DNA from: Halichondria panicea | Lineage: Eukaryota > Porifera > Demospongiae > Suberitida > Halichondriidae | DNA length: 64,000 bases | Assembly (NCBI RefSeq): GCF_963675165.1 | Contig: NC_087378.1 | Coordinates: forward strand, 1,481,525-1,545,524 | Direction: 5' to 3' | In this document: positions 1 to 11,500 of the stretch, in pieces | Layout of the letters: each line of letters starts with the position of its first letter | Position numbering within the stretch: position 1 is the stretch's first letter | The notes under the pieces: model-generated | Seen by the model: only the letters and a program-made list of their open reading frames with translations | Told to the model about the DNA's origin: nothing | The model's database searches: none | Translations under genes and position numbers: made by a program

Positions 1-33
1 ATATGTAATCTTAATTATGTAACCACCACACAG

Positions 34-200
34 GTATTGCTCCCTCGGAGGCCAACAGAGAGCAGCGTATGCAGGACATAGTGACTAGACGGCGATTAGT
101 GGAAGCGGCTAAAGGCCATGACCAAGAGATATCAGTCCTCAGGACTGAGCTGGAGAGACAGAGGATGCGAACATTCCCTGCCCTTGTGCAAGTAGACTGA
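34..200 (+). CDS. C-terminal exon of a coiled-coil protein (partial)
   Basis: An acceptor (CACACAG) at 31-33 is followed by an open frame to TGA at 198-200. The last 55 residues are rich in Arg, Glu and Gln, with a heptad-like stretch (IVTRRRLVEAAKGHDQEI) and the ending RTFPALVQVD. This is a coiled-coil C terminus. It reminds me of large axonemal coiled-coil/WD proteins of the CFAP43/CFAP44 kind, but that is only an impression. A polyadenylation signal AATAAA lies at about 347. The rest of the gene is to the left of the window. Confident that it is coding, not of its identity. Confidence 0.6.
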
Positions 201-489
201 ATGAACTATTGAACATAATTATCTAGATTTAGCTCTTCTGACTTATATAATTACAGTCTCATAGAGCATTTTCTTTATGTATACTGTTATAGTTATATTA
301 TACATACACGTACATGCACTTGCTGTCTGTTGTTATAATTATTTGAAATAAAGAAATTGAGTGCAAAATTAATGTTGATTTCAAGTATAACGTAATTAAA
401 ACAAAAGTGATTAAAAATCCTCTAAAAATAATAATTGTTCAATTCAAGACAGGCAATAGTGTATAAGCTAAAAATGAATTGCATAATTT
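201..489. other. 3' untranslated and convergent intergenic stretch
   Basis: AT-rich sequence between two convergent stop codons (200 on +, 490 on -). It holds the AATAAA at about 347 for the left gene. Nothing else recognised. Confidence 0.5.
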
Positions 490-1123
490 CTACAGATAGT
501 CATCGAAGTAGTTATCTGGGTCAGTCTCCACCTTGTCCATCCACTCGCTCTGCATCTTGATCCAATCGTGCCACTTGTCTCTCCTCCCTGGATCAATTGG
601 AGGTCCCAACTCAGCCAACTTGGCATATGAACGTGCCACATTCCTCTCCTTCTCTGACACATCAGCCTCCACCTCCATCTCATCATCGGACCTGGTTAGT
701 GGGACATCCCCTGGTCGGAGGAAGCTACTCTGTAGACTGGGGAGGACCAGGCTAGTTGTTAGCATGTCTCCTTCGTCTTCAGAGTCGGCTGAGAGTGGCT
801 GATCTATCCACTCGTCTTCAGGGACGTTGAGGGAGGGAGGGTCCCACATGACTGTGTGTGCGTGCATGCGTGTGTGTGTGTTTGGGAAATTGGAAATAAA
901 AATAAATGTGAGTGTGTACATTCGTTAATTTTTATGTATCTATGTATCTAGAACTCTAGACTCTCTTGTAAGGTTGGAATAGGACATTATAAGATTTCTA
1001 TAACCAGTGATACTAATTGGAATGGGATAAACAACAGTAAACACTCTTCCGTTAGCTAATCTGACTGTTACTGACAACCCGTATCACGTGAGATATTTGC
1101 TGCGTCAGGAAAGAAGCCAAGAG
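490..1123 (-). CDS. Unrecognised acidic protein, two-exon model
   Basis: The main exon (about 490-852) encodes roughly 118 residues. It is acidic in the middle (SADSEDEGD, RSDDEMEVEADVSEKE) and ends in a Trp-rich stretch (KWHDWIKMQSEWMDKV) followed by DNYFDDYL. A possible 3' splice site (CACACACAG) lies just before residues MWDPPSLN. A candidate first exon starts at ATG 1123 (MALGFFPDAANIS) and ends at a GTGATA donor; this join keeps the frame but is only a proposal. I recognise no family. Its start lies head to head with the small gene at 1150, so they may share a promoter. The C-terminal exon is probably real; the 5' part is uncertain. Confidence 0.4.
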
Positions 1124-1149
1124 CCATTGTCAAGTGAGAATACATAAGA

Positions 1150-1591
1150 ATGAATTGCACACCCAAAAAAGGTAAGCTCACTATTTGTTGTTGATAGATA
1201 CAGTGTAGCCGATATCCGGCTATATAATATCTTGTCATGATCTCAAAAGCTTAACACAATCTTAGATAGAGTTCATTTATTAGGTTTCAGTGATCTAAGA
1301 CGGATAATTTTGTTTACACCAAAGAATTAGCCTATAAGACTTCCTTTTCTAGATGCTAATTTGGTTAAGAGCCCACTTAATTATACTAGCAAGTGTGCCG
1401 TTTGTTTTTCAGGAGAGAAGAAGCTAAGTGGATCATCGGTCCAGGTGGAGGGAAAGGAAACGAGTCGGGAGGAAACAAACAGAAGTCGTGACAAGTCCTG
1501 TTTTGTGACGCACAAGCAACTATACACCATGGACCAGACGAGGGAGACGGGGCAAGAGCAGCCACAAGCCAGCTGGTGCCGTATTCTTTAG
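1150..1591 (+). CDS. Small basic 66-residue protein, two exons, possible CaaX end
   Basis: Exon 1 is 1150-1171 (MNCTPKK plus one base, donor GGTAAGCT). Exon 2 is 1413-1591, after a good acceptor (TTTGTTTTTCAG). Together they make 201 nt with no frame break. The product is polar and charged (GKETSREETNRSRDK), has no signal peptide or membrane helix, and ends SWCRIL. The final CRIL fits a CaaX box with a terminal Leu, the form usually geranylgeranylated, although Arg at a1 is unusual. Upstream coding exons cannot be excluded. I do not recognise the protein. Confidence 0.45.
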
Positions 1592-2594
1592 TGGTTGCAG
1601 GAACTTACACTTACACCATACTTGTGTTGTTGTTTTACTTGTGCTGAGTTGCTAAAATGTGCTATGGAATGCCAACATCACAACTTTTGTTACAGGGAGC
1701 CATTCCATTAGTAGCCAGGCTAGTATGTACTGTACGTACTACTGTTAGTAACAGTACAAGGGGAAGTACTGAAACTGATCTCTCGAACCAGATCTGCCGG
1801 GGGGCCTTGGTCTCTGACTCAAACAGGCTGTTATTAATTTAAACAGGAAGATGACCACCCTCCAGTTCATAGAATACATCTTATTAGATTAAGGCTGGTG
1901 TGAGCAAATAGGTACATGTAGGTTAACATAGACTCGCAAGTCGTCACTGTTGTATGGCGAACGGTAGACTGGTCAAACTCTGTGTAGAGACTCGTGTAAC
2001 GTTTGCCACGATATTTGTGGCAACTCAAGTGGCTAGACCGCATGCGGTTTGGGGGATCTAGTAGCTGATCGATACATGGAATGGAAACCTCAAGTCCTCT
2101 AGCATCTTGGTTTAACAATTAGGCTGCAGGCATTAGTCAAAATAAATAGATATCAGTGTGTGTATGTGTGTATAAGGTGTGATAGGTGGTGTGGACAGTA
2201 AGTGTTTAGACATATATACTGTACATGTCCGCACAGGAAGTTAAATGTCCACAGATATTTGTGACCATTTTACATGAAGTACTAACCCACCTCTTAGCTA
2301 TCAACACTGTGTAGTAAACACATTTCTACATGTACATGTATGTACCATAATAATTATACAGGATCGCCAAATTTAAAACCGCCAAATTACAGCGTTTTGG
2401 TGGAAGCAACGTCGCCAGACGTAAAAAACGACAGACAAGTTAGTTCAAATAGTTCATTCGCCAAATACCCGCTAACTTTTCCAGTTACACGGTATATACA
2501 ATGTACCACTCCAACACTATCTCACCAGTTTCCTTGTTCTCAATTTGTCTTGGAAGTTGAGCAACCTACACAATTTACAAAATCGGAACAGCCC
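1592..2594. other. Gene-poor stretch between the small gene and the NALCN 3' end
   Basis: About 1 kb with short open frames only and no convincing splice pairs or protein similarity. It should contain the 3' UTRs of two convergent genes. Many TACATGTA-like palindromic words occur, as throughout this genome. Confidence 0.4.
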
Positions 2595-5500
2595 TTATTC
2601 AAATAACTCTTGGCCTACCGTTTGCCTTCTGTGCTTTTCCTGTTTGATAATGACCGGCTTCACGAATCGTTGCATCCACTTGAAGATGCAGTCCTCAGCC
2701 ACGTCAAACTGCACACTCTGTTCCAACTCTTCCCTGACGTACAACTCGTGTGGTACCAACCTCTTACTAATGTCTTCTACACGATACGCTACCATCCTGC
2801 AAGGTCAAACAAAGAGAAGTGTACATGTACTAGAGGTACACAAGTTGAGAGTATAAGAACATGTTCAGAACACAGTGCATATTGCTTTGTTTATGGCAAA
2901 TGACAAAAGTTGGTTAGGGTAAACACGTAATTCATGATTCATATTCCAGTCAAGATTGTAAGTGGCTTACTTAAGAACATTTTGGAAAGAGTGATGCTCT
3001 TTATTTGGCTCCACTTCCTGTTGTAGACCACTCCCCCCAGTCTCCTCTGCCTTGGCCCCGTGCTGACGATGGTCCCTTCGTAACTCCTCTGCCATTTCCC
3101 TGAGAAGAAGGGAGTCACTGAGCACACCACTTCCTTGTCGCTCCTGTGTGTGTGATTTATTTAGGGGGGGGGGGCACTGCACAAAGGCCTACAATATGCA
3201 TCTTTAATAAATACACGAGCAGCCCATTTTGGAAAAATCACTAACCTAAATACGTTATTATCATTAGTGGACCTAAGATCTTGGGCAACAAAGCTACAAA
3301 TCAACGTAGGACCAAAGAAATGTACATGGCCTTGATGATGAGAGGTGATTCGAATCAAAAGTATACGTATGCACGCTCTTGCTAACCTTGACTCCATTCT
3401 CGTTGATTTTGTAAGTGTAGAACACTTTTATCCTGAGCATTCTTAGGAAGAGTTTGACTGTCAGACTGGAGATCTTCCCAGTGGCCTTCTTGTCAAAGTA
3501 GAACCAGTTCTGCTTAAAATCTTTTACTGCACTTCGATTCAGCTCTGTGTCATCGTCCTCGTAGAAGATAGAGAAGTTTTCCAGCAAAACAGCTGCAGTG
3601 TGTGAACGTGGGTGCATGTCGTATCAACACTATACAATCACAGTTGCCGAAATAGCTCAGTTGGGAGAGCGTTAGACTGAAGATCTAAAGGTCCCTGGTT
3701 CGATCCCGGGTTTCGGCAGATTTTTTGCTCAATCAATATTTTTTCTAAATAAACTGAACTCACCGATAATTACATTGATGAGGAAAAAGGAGACAAGGAT
3801 GTAGAATGATATGAACCATAACACAGCCACAGCCACGTTACCGCAGTTACCAAGCGAATCAGAGCAATATGGCTCACCAACCTACGGGTGAAAGTGGTTT
3901 ATTTCGAGTGCATAGTATTTATACAGTAACCCCCAAATACGTACACAAATCCTATATATACATAATACACAGCCCCTGGGACACAATCCCCAATAACACA
4001 CCATTGTATCCCAGAATATCTGATACCAGTCCTCGCCCGTCATGATTCGTATGACAAGGTGAATCGACACAAAAATCCCGTTGAAGTTGACCAAGCTGTA
4101 GTCCAGGGCCTCACCAGATCGAATATTGCCAAAGAACAATGTTCCCACAAAGGAGTACAAAGCCATGGTCATGGCCAGTACAAATAATAGACGCAAGCTT
4201 CGGTAGATAGTTTTCACTACAGTCTCCATAAGATTCTGGAACACACGCTGCATGGGGTAGGGAATATAGACGTACTTGTATAAAATTACGAGTCATTCAA
4301 GTTTGGGTCATAGAGGAGACAATAGCAATTATTAATGGTGGGCAGTGTGTAGAGTGCTTACAGAACTCACATATTTCATGAGAATGGTAAATAACCTGAG
4401 CACTGATATGGAGAGAGCCATGTCTGTCACGTATTGTAGATCCTGTATATAGTACACAGGGAGCAGCTTCTCAATGGGTGTACTATACTTCACAAAAGGC
4501 ACAAAGTACATGTAGTAATTTGGACTCACTAGATTTTGTCTATTGCCTGGAGTCATGTAGTAGCTTGCCATGGCAATAAAGGCGACGCTGAGCACACACA
4601 GCAAAAAGTCGTACACATTTCTAAAACTGTTGAAGTAGTTGGGTCCGAAAGCAATCAGCTTCAACACCAGCTGTAACAAGAGCACACAATTAATATTATT
4701 ATTAATTTCAGCACGAAGGTCCAAACAATTAAACAGCTGAAAGTGTACTAATCTGACAATAAATAAGGGCTTACCTCAATTATGAAGAGGACTGAAAAGC
4801 CTATGGACACGTAGATGAGTGCCATGGTGCTGGTAGTCAGTTCATCGATAGTAGTCCACTGGAGGGAGGGGTTAGACGCAGTATGTCATATGATCACTAT
4901 TCACCACACCCACTTACCGGGACCCAGAACACGGCTGAGCTGAAGAGGACAGCAAAGGCAGCAAAATTACGATAGCCAAGGTAGGAGAAGACTCGATACA
5001 GGGCTTTTCTCACTGAGCTGTGACCTGCATTGTAAGAGCATGATTGTAAATTAAGTACATCCTCTATTGAGATCAGATCCGTGTATACATATACACGTTA
5101 CCTCACAAAGGCAGAAGGAATACTTGCTGCTTAGGCAAATGGACTGGCCTAGAAATACGAAAATGCTGAAAAGAGGAGCTGTAAAGTTCTACAACAAATG
5201 AAAAAAAGGAGGAATGAGGGGAATGAGGCTATACTAGGCTACACACAGTCAGAGATGTGCCCACACTGGTCGGTGGTGGTTGGTACTAACCACCTGTATA
5301 CAAAAAGAACCACCTCTTGGGACCTAGTTTACTGTGTGCTGAGATTAAGGCCACCACTTCGACAATTCTGGGCATATCATCATCACAGTATAATAGCGAT
5401 AATGTGCCTGACAACGTACGTGGCACTGGTGGTTTCTTGATGGGTCGAGTGAGGGAGATCCTCTCAACGAGGTCGAACCAGCGTTTCTGGGACACAGTGA

Positions 5501-8500
5501 GGAGGGCAGAGTGGTTGGGTTTGTGCTCGTTGTAGTTGTTGACGACGATACCCACAAACAGCTGCAGAACTATGTTGACTCCAATGAACACAAACAGGTG
5601 GATGTAGATGGACATGATCTGTAGAAAAAAACATATGTCTACTACAGTGTACACAGTAGGACCACCATAGGCTCTGTACACTATTCTATATACATTTGAG
5701 GTCAACTTTTGCTTTTTGCACGTAGAGGTGAAAGGGTTTATTATAGAGAGTGATCACAAAAGACACGTACGTACATACATACACACACTTACCCAGGAAT
5801 TTAGAGGTCGTGTACTGAATGGCTCTGAGTCAAACAAGTTTCGGACCTGTGGCCACCCCTCTGTCGTGAGCACCTGGAACAGGGTCAACAGAGCTACTCC
5901 AATGTTGTCAAATCGAAAGTCTCTACGATGGTCGTACCTGGGGTGTATGAGTACAATGGGTAATGAGGGAACGGTAAAAAAGCTACAACTGAGCAACTGA
6001 GCTGTGTAAATAATGTACATATAAAAATATTATGAGCCAGAGGTGAACTAGTTGTACAGTATGCTGTATATAACACAAATGCGGCCACATAAATTATGGT
6101 GTGTAAATCTTGCATGAACTGTCTGTTGCACTCACCAGACTCTCGGTACAAACATGGAGGTGGCTATATCATCAGTGGGTATAAGCTCGTGGGGGGATAT
6201 GTCAATGAAAATCTCAAACTCCCCCACACAATCCTCCATGTTGATCATGTTGGGGTCGTTACAGAACTTCTGGGGACTGTTCTCTCCTGCAAACAGTTGT
6301 ACTCCGAGACTAGCAAACAGGAACAAAAAGAGGAGGAACAAAAACAGAGCCAAGACGAAAGATCTCCATCCTTCTATGATGTCAAGGACCACTCTACGCA
6401 TGCTCGGGATCAAGCTGATCATTCGAATAGGACGAAAGGCTCGAATCGTCAGCAAGGCTCTGTATTCAAGAAGAAAGACACAACAACGATGGAGACTGAC
6501 CGACACAATTAAGAAACAATGAGCACATTAATAGTGGCATATTGTAATACAGAGCAGAATGCATGCTTTAGTTTAATTTCCCAATCCAAAACTATCGGAC
6601 TTGATACGTAAGGGCAGCCAGTCATACATGTACTGTACTGTCAGTAGTGCAAACTACTGTAGTAGGAAGATATTTTATGTGTCGTACTTGAACTCTTCAT
6701 CACTTGTAGCGATACTCTGACTTACCACACCCACAATTTTTTTTTACACGTGAAATGTACTGTAGACACTACTAATGCTGTGTGTGCATACTTTACTCCT
6801 ATGATTGTGTAACTCACTGCATGTATGGTAACACAAGTGCTGGGCTGAAGGTCACCTCAAACGAAATCATACACCCACAGGCAACAAGGTAGACAATCAT
6901 GACGATGAGGGTAGCCAACATGATAAGCCAGTCCAGCCATCCCCAGAGACAGCGCAGGGCACCATTCGGGTTGAGCAGGACACCGTTCACAATGATCTGG
7001 AGTGTAAGGGAGAGCATGTAGGTGATTATGTTGTACATCTTGAAAGTACGGATTCATAGGAGACTACAACAAAGAATGCCAAACTGTACTATGTACTGCA
7101 TGAGTAGAAGAACACACTGTCAATAAGTGAAGGCCTATAAAATTAATGCCTGAGGATAATTATAAATACATGATTGTATACTCTGGTGTACATGGTAAAT
7201 TGAGGGCAGGAGAGGCCACACACATGCAGAGAGGCCACACACATGCAGAGAGGCCAGACACATGTACATGCAGAGGGGCCTACCTTGAGTACAAGCTCAG
7301 TGAGAGTGGCTAGAACAAACACAAGGTCGCTCATCCATATGTAAGACGGATTTGGAGTAGTATCTTCGTGAGTCCAGAGCTCCCACGCTTGAACAAAAAG
7401 AGTGGCCAATGTTAGCAGATCTATGCACCAGTAGAACACAGGTGCACTGCTCACTACATATCTGATGTGTGTGTGTGTGTGGGGGGGGGGGGGTGGTGGT
7501 CTATAGCAAATACACAACCTTTGTATCAGCTGAGACCATAAGCTTTTGAGTTTAGTTGTGCAATGAAAATACATGCATACATGTGCACACGTGGTCTACC
7601 TTATGAAGTAGGCGAAATAGCTCCACCATTTCCCGGGAATTTGGCGCCAATTCGAGGCTGGATTATTGGTGGGGTTGGACTTGGGGAGGGAGACACGATA
7701 CGTGATGATCTTCTTACATACTCTCCTCAACTTGTGCTCCGGGGGCAGACAGAACAGGGCACTGTCGAAGAGACGATACTTCTCTCGATATTCATCATAC
7801 TCACTCTGTCCCTGTCTGTGAGAGGGAGATGTGTACAACGTAAAATCAACTGCTAAGAGCTATAATTAAGAGCCAGTGTGAAGGGTATGGAATTACTGGT
7901 ATGCACGATTAATTACAATACATTGTACAAAGGTGTACCTTTCCTTACAACGGTTAAGGAATGGGTTGCAACCCACTCAAAGATCATATGCATGTATAGA
8001 CATATTTTATATTCCTCTATACACTACCTACATGTACTGTAAAAGAGGTTCAAACTCACAAAGTAGAGTCGACCTGTCCCCCCACTCCACCCACAGTGCT
8101 CCTCCCACTCACGCCTTGACCACGCCTACTTCCTTCGACAGCCTGGCTGTGTTCTCGGAATGCTTTAATGTAGTTGAGTATCCCCTGTATCCCGTAATAC
8201 CATCCGTGATGACTGGACACACTGGACTGGAGCAAATGGCTCTTGTCCTCCGTGAGTAGATCAATATCAGAGAGAACAGAGCTCTGACGTTCAGCTGAAA
8301 AGTCGGACACAAGATGTGCCGGTTCAGATTCATTATCATAAGACACAGGGAAATCAGTCGCCTCTCCCACATTGTAAAAGTTCCTTACGTCTGCTTCAGT
8401 TAAGTTAGGCACATCGATTGAGGAAATTTTAGGGCCTGAGATTTTCTTTTGCCCAAACTGTTTGAAGAGTTTAAGATCACGAGGCACTTTCTCAACCTTT

Positions 8501-11500
8501 TGTTTCTTAAGATCCTCTTCGAGTTTCTGCCTCTTTGTGTCGTCATCATACTCCAAATTATCGAGAATGGCGGCCACAAAAATGTTGAGGAGGATGAGTG
8601 AGCCGAGGAGGTGGAGTCCGATAAAGGCAGCGTTAATGAGGACCCACGAGCCGGTACGATGACACATGACCTCTCCCATCAACTCCGTCCATCCTTCCTG
8701 CATTACCAGCTGGAACATGGACTGGAAACCCTGCGAGCGAGCGTGTGTGTGTGTGTGTGTGAGGGGTGGCAAAATTTGTGATTTAGTTTTACTCCCGGGG
8801 CATACTTCCATTTACTGTAGACAAATTATTCTTTGTCAATTAAGTAGAAGCCTACAAAAATTGTAGTGCAATGACTGCAGACTTACAGTAAAGAAGTCAC
8901 TGAACTGTCCAGCACCAGTTCTCTCACAGCCAGGCTCCACAGGAAGGTAGCCAAACACCTGCACAGCCACTACAGAGAACACCCCTAGTAACACCAGCAC
9001 CGCCACTGTGACCATGATCAGTCGAGACCCGTTGCCAAACACACGCTTAAAGAACTGGTTGATGAGCGGGAGACGAAGCACTCTAGGACCACGGGCAGCC
9101 TGGGGGGTGGAGTGGATGGGTGTGGCGAGTGGAGTGGGTGGGTGGGTGTGGTAAGCATTCATCTACAACTCTCTCTACAGGCTAACAAAAATTAACATCA
9201 GTACATATGACATGAATCGACATCCTTATCTAAAACAAGATCCCTCTTATAAGAACACTAGTTAATTATGAGCTCTTGTAGGCACTCCACCACCCAACGA
9301 ACCTGAGAGACTGCAAGAACGTTTACACCAGAGACCATATTGGTTCTGTAAAGTCCAGCTGACACTAGACTCGTCACGGCGACGATCATAAGGTACCAAA
9401 AATATTTGCTCTCAAAGAACAATCGTGGCTGCTTGTAAAACAGATGAACCACCAGTACACCGCCAATCTCTAGGAAGAAGATAATGCTGACAGCAATCTG
9501 GGGTGGAGGGGTGGGTGGAGTTATTTGTGTTATATGCACTTGTAGGAGATCCTACACACAATTATACCACAATCATGCTTTTTTCGAGAACGGAAAATTT
9601 CGATCCAAAGAAGTCACTGATCTAACAACATCATTAGATAGGTCTTTAAAAAGACTAGAAATTGTTCAATGGATAATCCTAACTCAAATTATGAGCACTC
9701 CAATGTTAGCTATCAAAACAGGCTCACAAAGCCCAGATATTCACACTTTAAACACAATGACTACAGTTTTATATACGTTTACACTATACCTGCCAGTAGT
9801 CTAGTATTTCTCCCCATACTGACGACATGTTACTGCTCTTAGAGGCAAAGACGATGGCGTCCACAATGACCAGGAAAATGAAAGCGGTCTCAATGCCCAC
9901 CCACCCACGCCACCACGAGTAGTAGTACTTGTTGAATTTTCTGCAGAACAAAGAACTTGTACATACTGTTTCAATTTGCCTATTGAGTTAGCTAGCAATT
10001 GCAGAAACCAATTATATGCTTATGTACAGTATGTAACTTGTGCATTGGGGGTACAGCTTATTTACAGCTATATAATACAACAAAGGATATACACCTACCC
10101 TGAGAAAGGCCAACTGCTGTATAAACGGCCAGGGACCTAGGTCCCAAATGAACAGTTTGTTTTGTGTACAAAACAATCCCTCAACAAAAAGGCCACTTCT
10201 GTATTTGTATCTCAACTGTGTCCATTGTTACGCCACCGTATAATCTGGCTAATAAGCGTACATCAACTAATAGGCGCATACTGGTTAGCAGACCAAGAGC
10301 CTTGATAGAAGGTGCATGGTTCTCTGCCCAACAGCTGGTCTCCACACTTCTATATAGCTCTTTCACTACCTACTGCTGTCAGATATGACTATAGACTTCT
10401 TGCAGACAAACGATCGAGCTAGGTATGGAGATTTGCTTCATTGAAAAGTCATGGGCGTGGTTAATCTCTATAAGCGCATCTGGATAATAGGCGCATAGAG
10501 ACCTGCTCTTTCCCTATAGGCGCATGCGCTTACTAACCAGATTATACAGTATGTTGATAGTGCTCAGTACATACGGTGCATGTACCTCTGGAAGGCATTA
10601 GAGGACTCCTTCTTGATGAGGGTGAGGTGGAGTTCGTTGCCCTGGCCCAGAGGGTCAGAGAGAACGATGGCTGGTTTGTCTGTGACTGGTTTGGTAGAGT
10701 CAGAGGAGGACTCCACACGGAGGTCAGCAAATGATTCAATGATCACCACCAAAAAAATGCTTTGCTGTGTGTGTGGGAAAGGAGTACATGAAGCCAATGT
10801 ACAAGTACTTTGTCTTCCTAGTCCTAATTCATGAGGGGAAGAGAGTCTATAGGGCAACTCGTGATTAACGAGATTGAGATATAAACGGTCCTTCTTTTGA
10901 GTGTGGATGCACTCCTCTGAGGAAAAGCCATACAGAAAGTACAAACAAAAGGCCAGAAACCTCTCATTGCTCACCTGGATGAAGATGACGAGGAAGGAGA
11001 AGAGGAGGCTATAAAAGATAAAAATGGAGAACTGTGTTCGCGGGGCGCCACTAGCAGCGTTGTACCACATGAAGATCCATAGCTCCCAGCTGGACGCCTC
11101 GTACACTCCAAACATGGCATCCACTGGAGAGATGGAATTATGTACATGTAAGAACTAAGCGATGAATTACAAGGCTTTGGCACTAGATACAGCGTGCTGT
11201 ATACCGTATAGCAGGTAATTTCGTGGGGTAAAAAAAACAGCGGTGATTTTTGTGAGTAAAAAATTTCGCTTGCTGCATTGCATACGTTCCAGTACCACCT
11301 ACGTTTTCGTGGTAAATTTTGATCGAGGGCAGCTTACCGACGAAAATAACGAATTTTTACCCACAAAAGTACCTGCTATACGGTAGTGACTTTTCTGAAA
11401 ACGGCAGCTACCTTTATCACCGGTAACTTGAGTTGATGGGAGTACATGTATAGTTATTACATGCATAATTATATTTTAATTATTGTTGTAATACGGACAT

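Noticed and set aside
4339-4370. Using the downstream donor (TCT|GTAAGC) of the NALCN exon at 4371
   Set aside because: The GTGAGT donor restores the exact spacing seen in vertebrate NALCN between S4 and S5 of repeat IV, while the other adds three residues.
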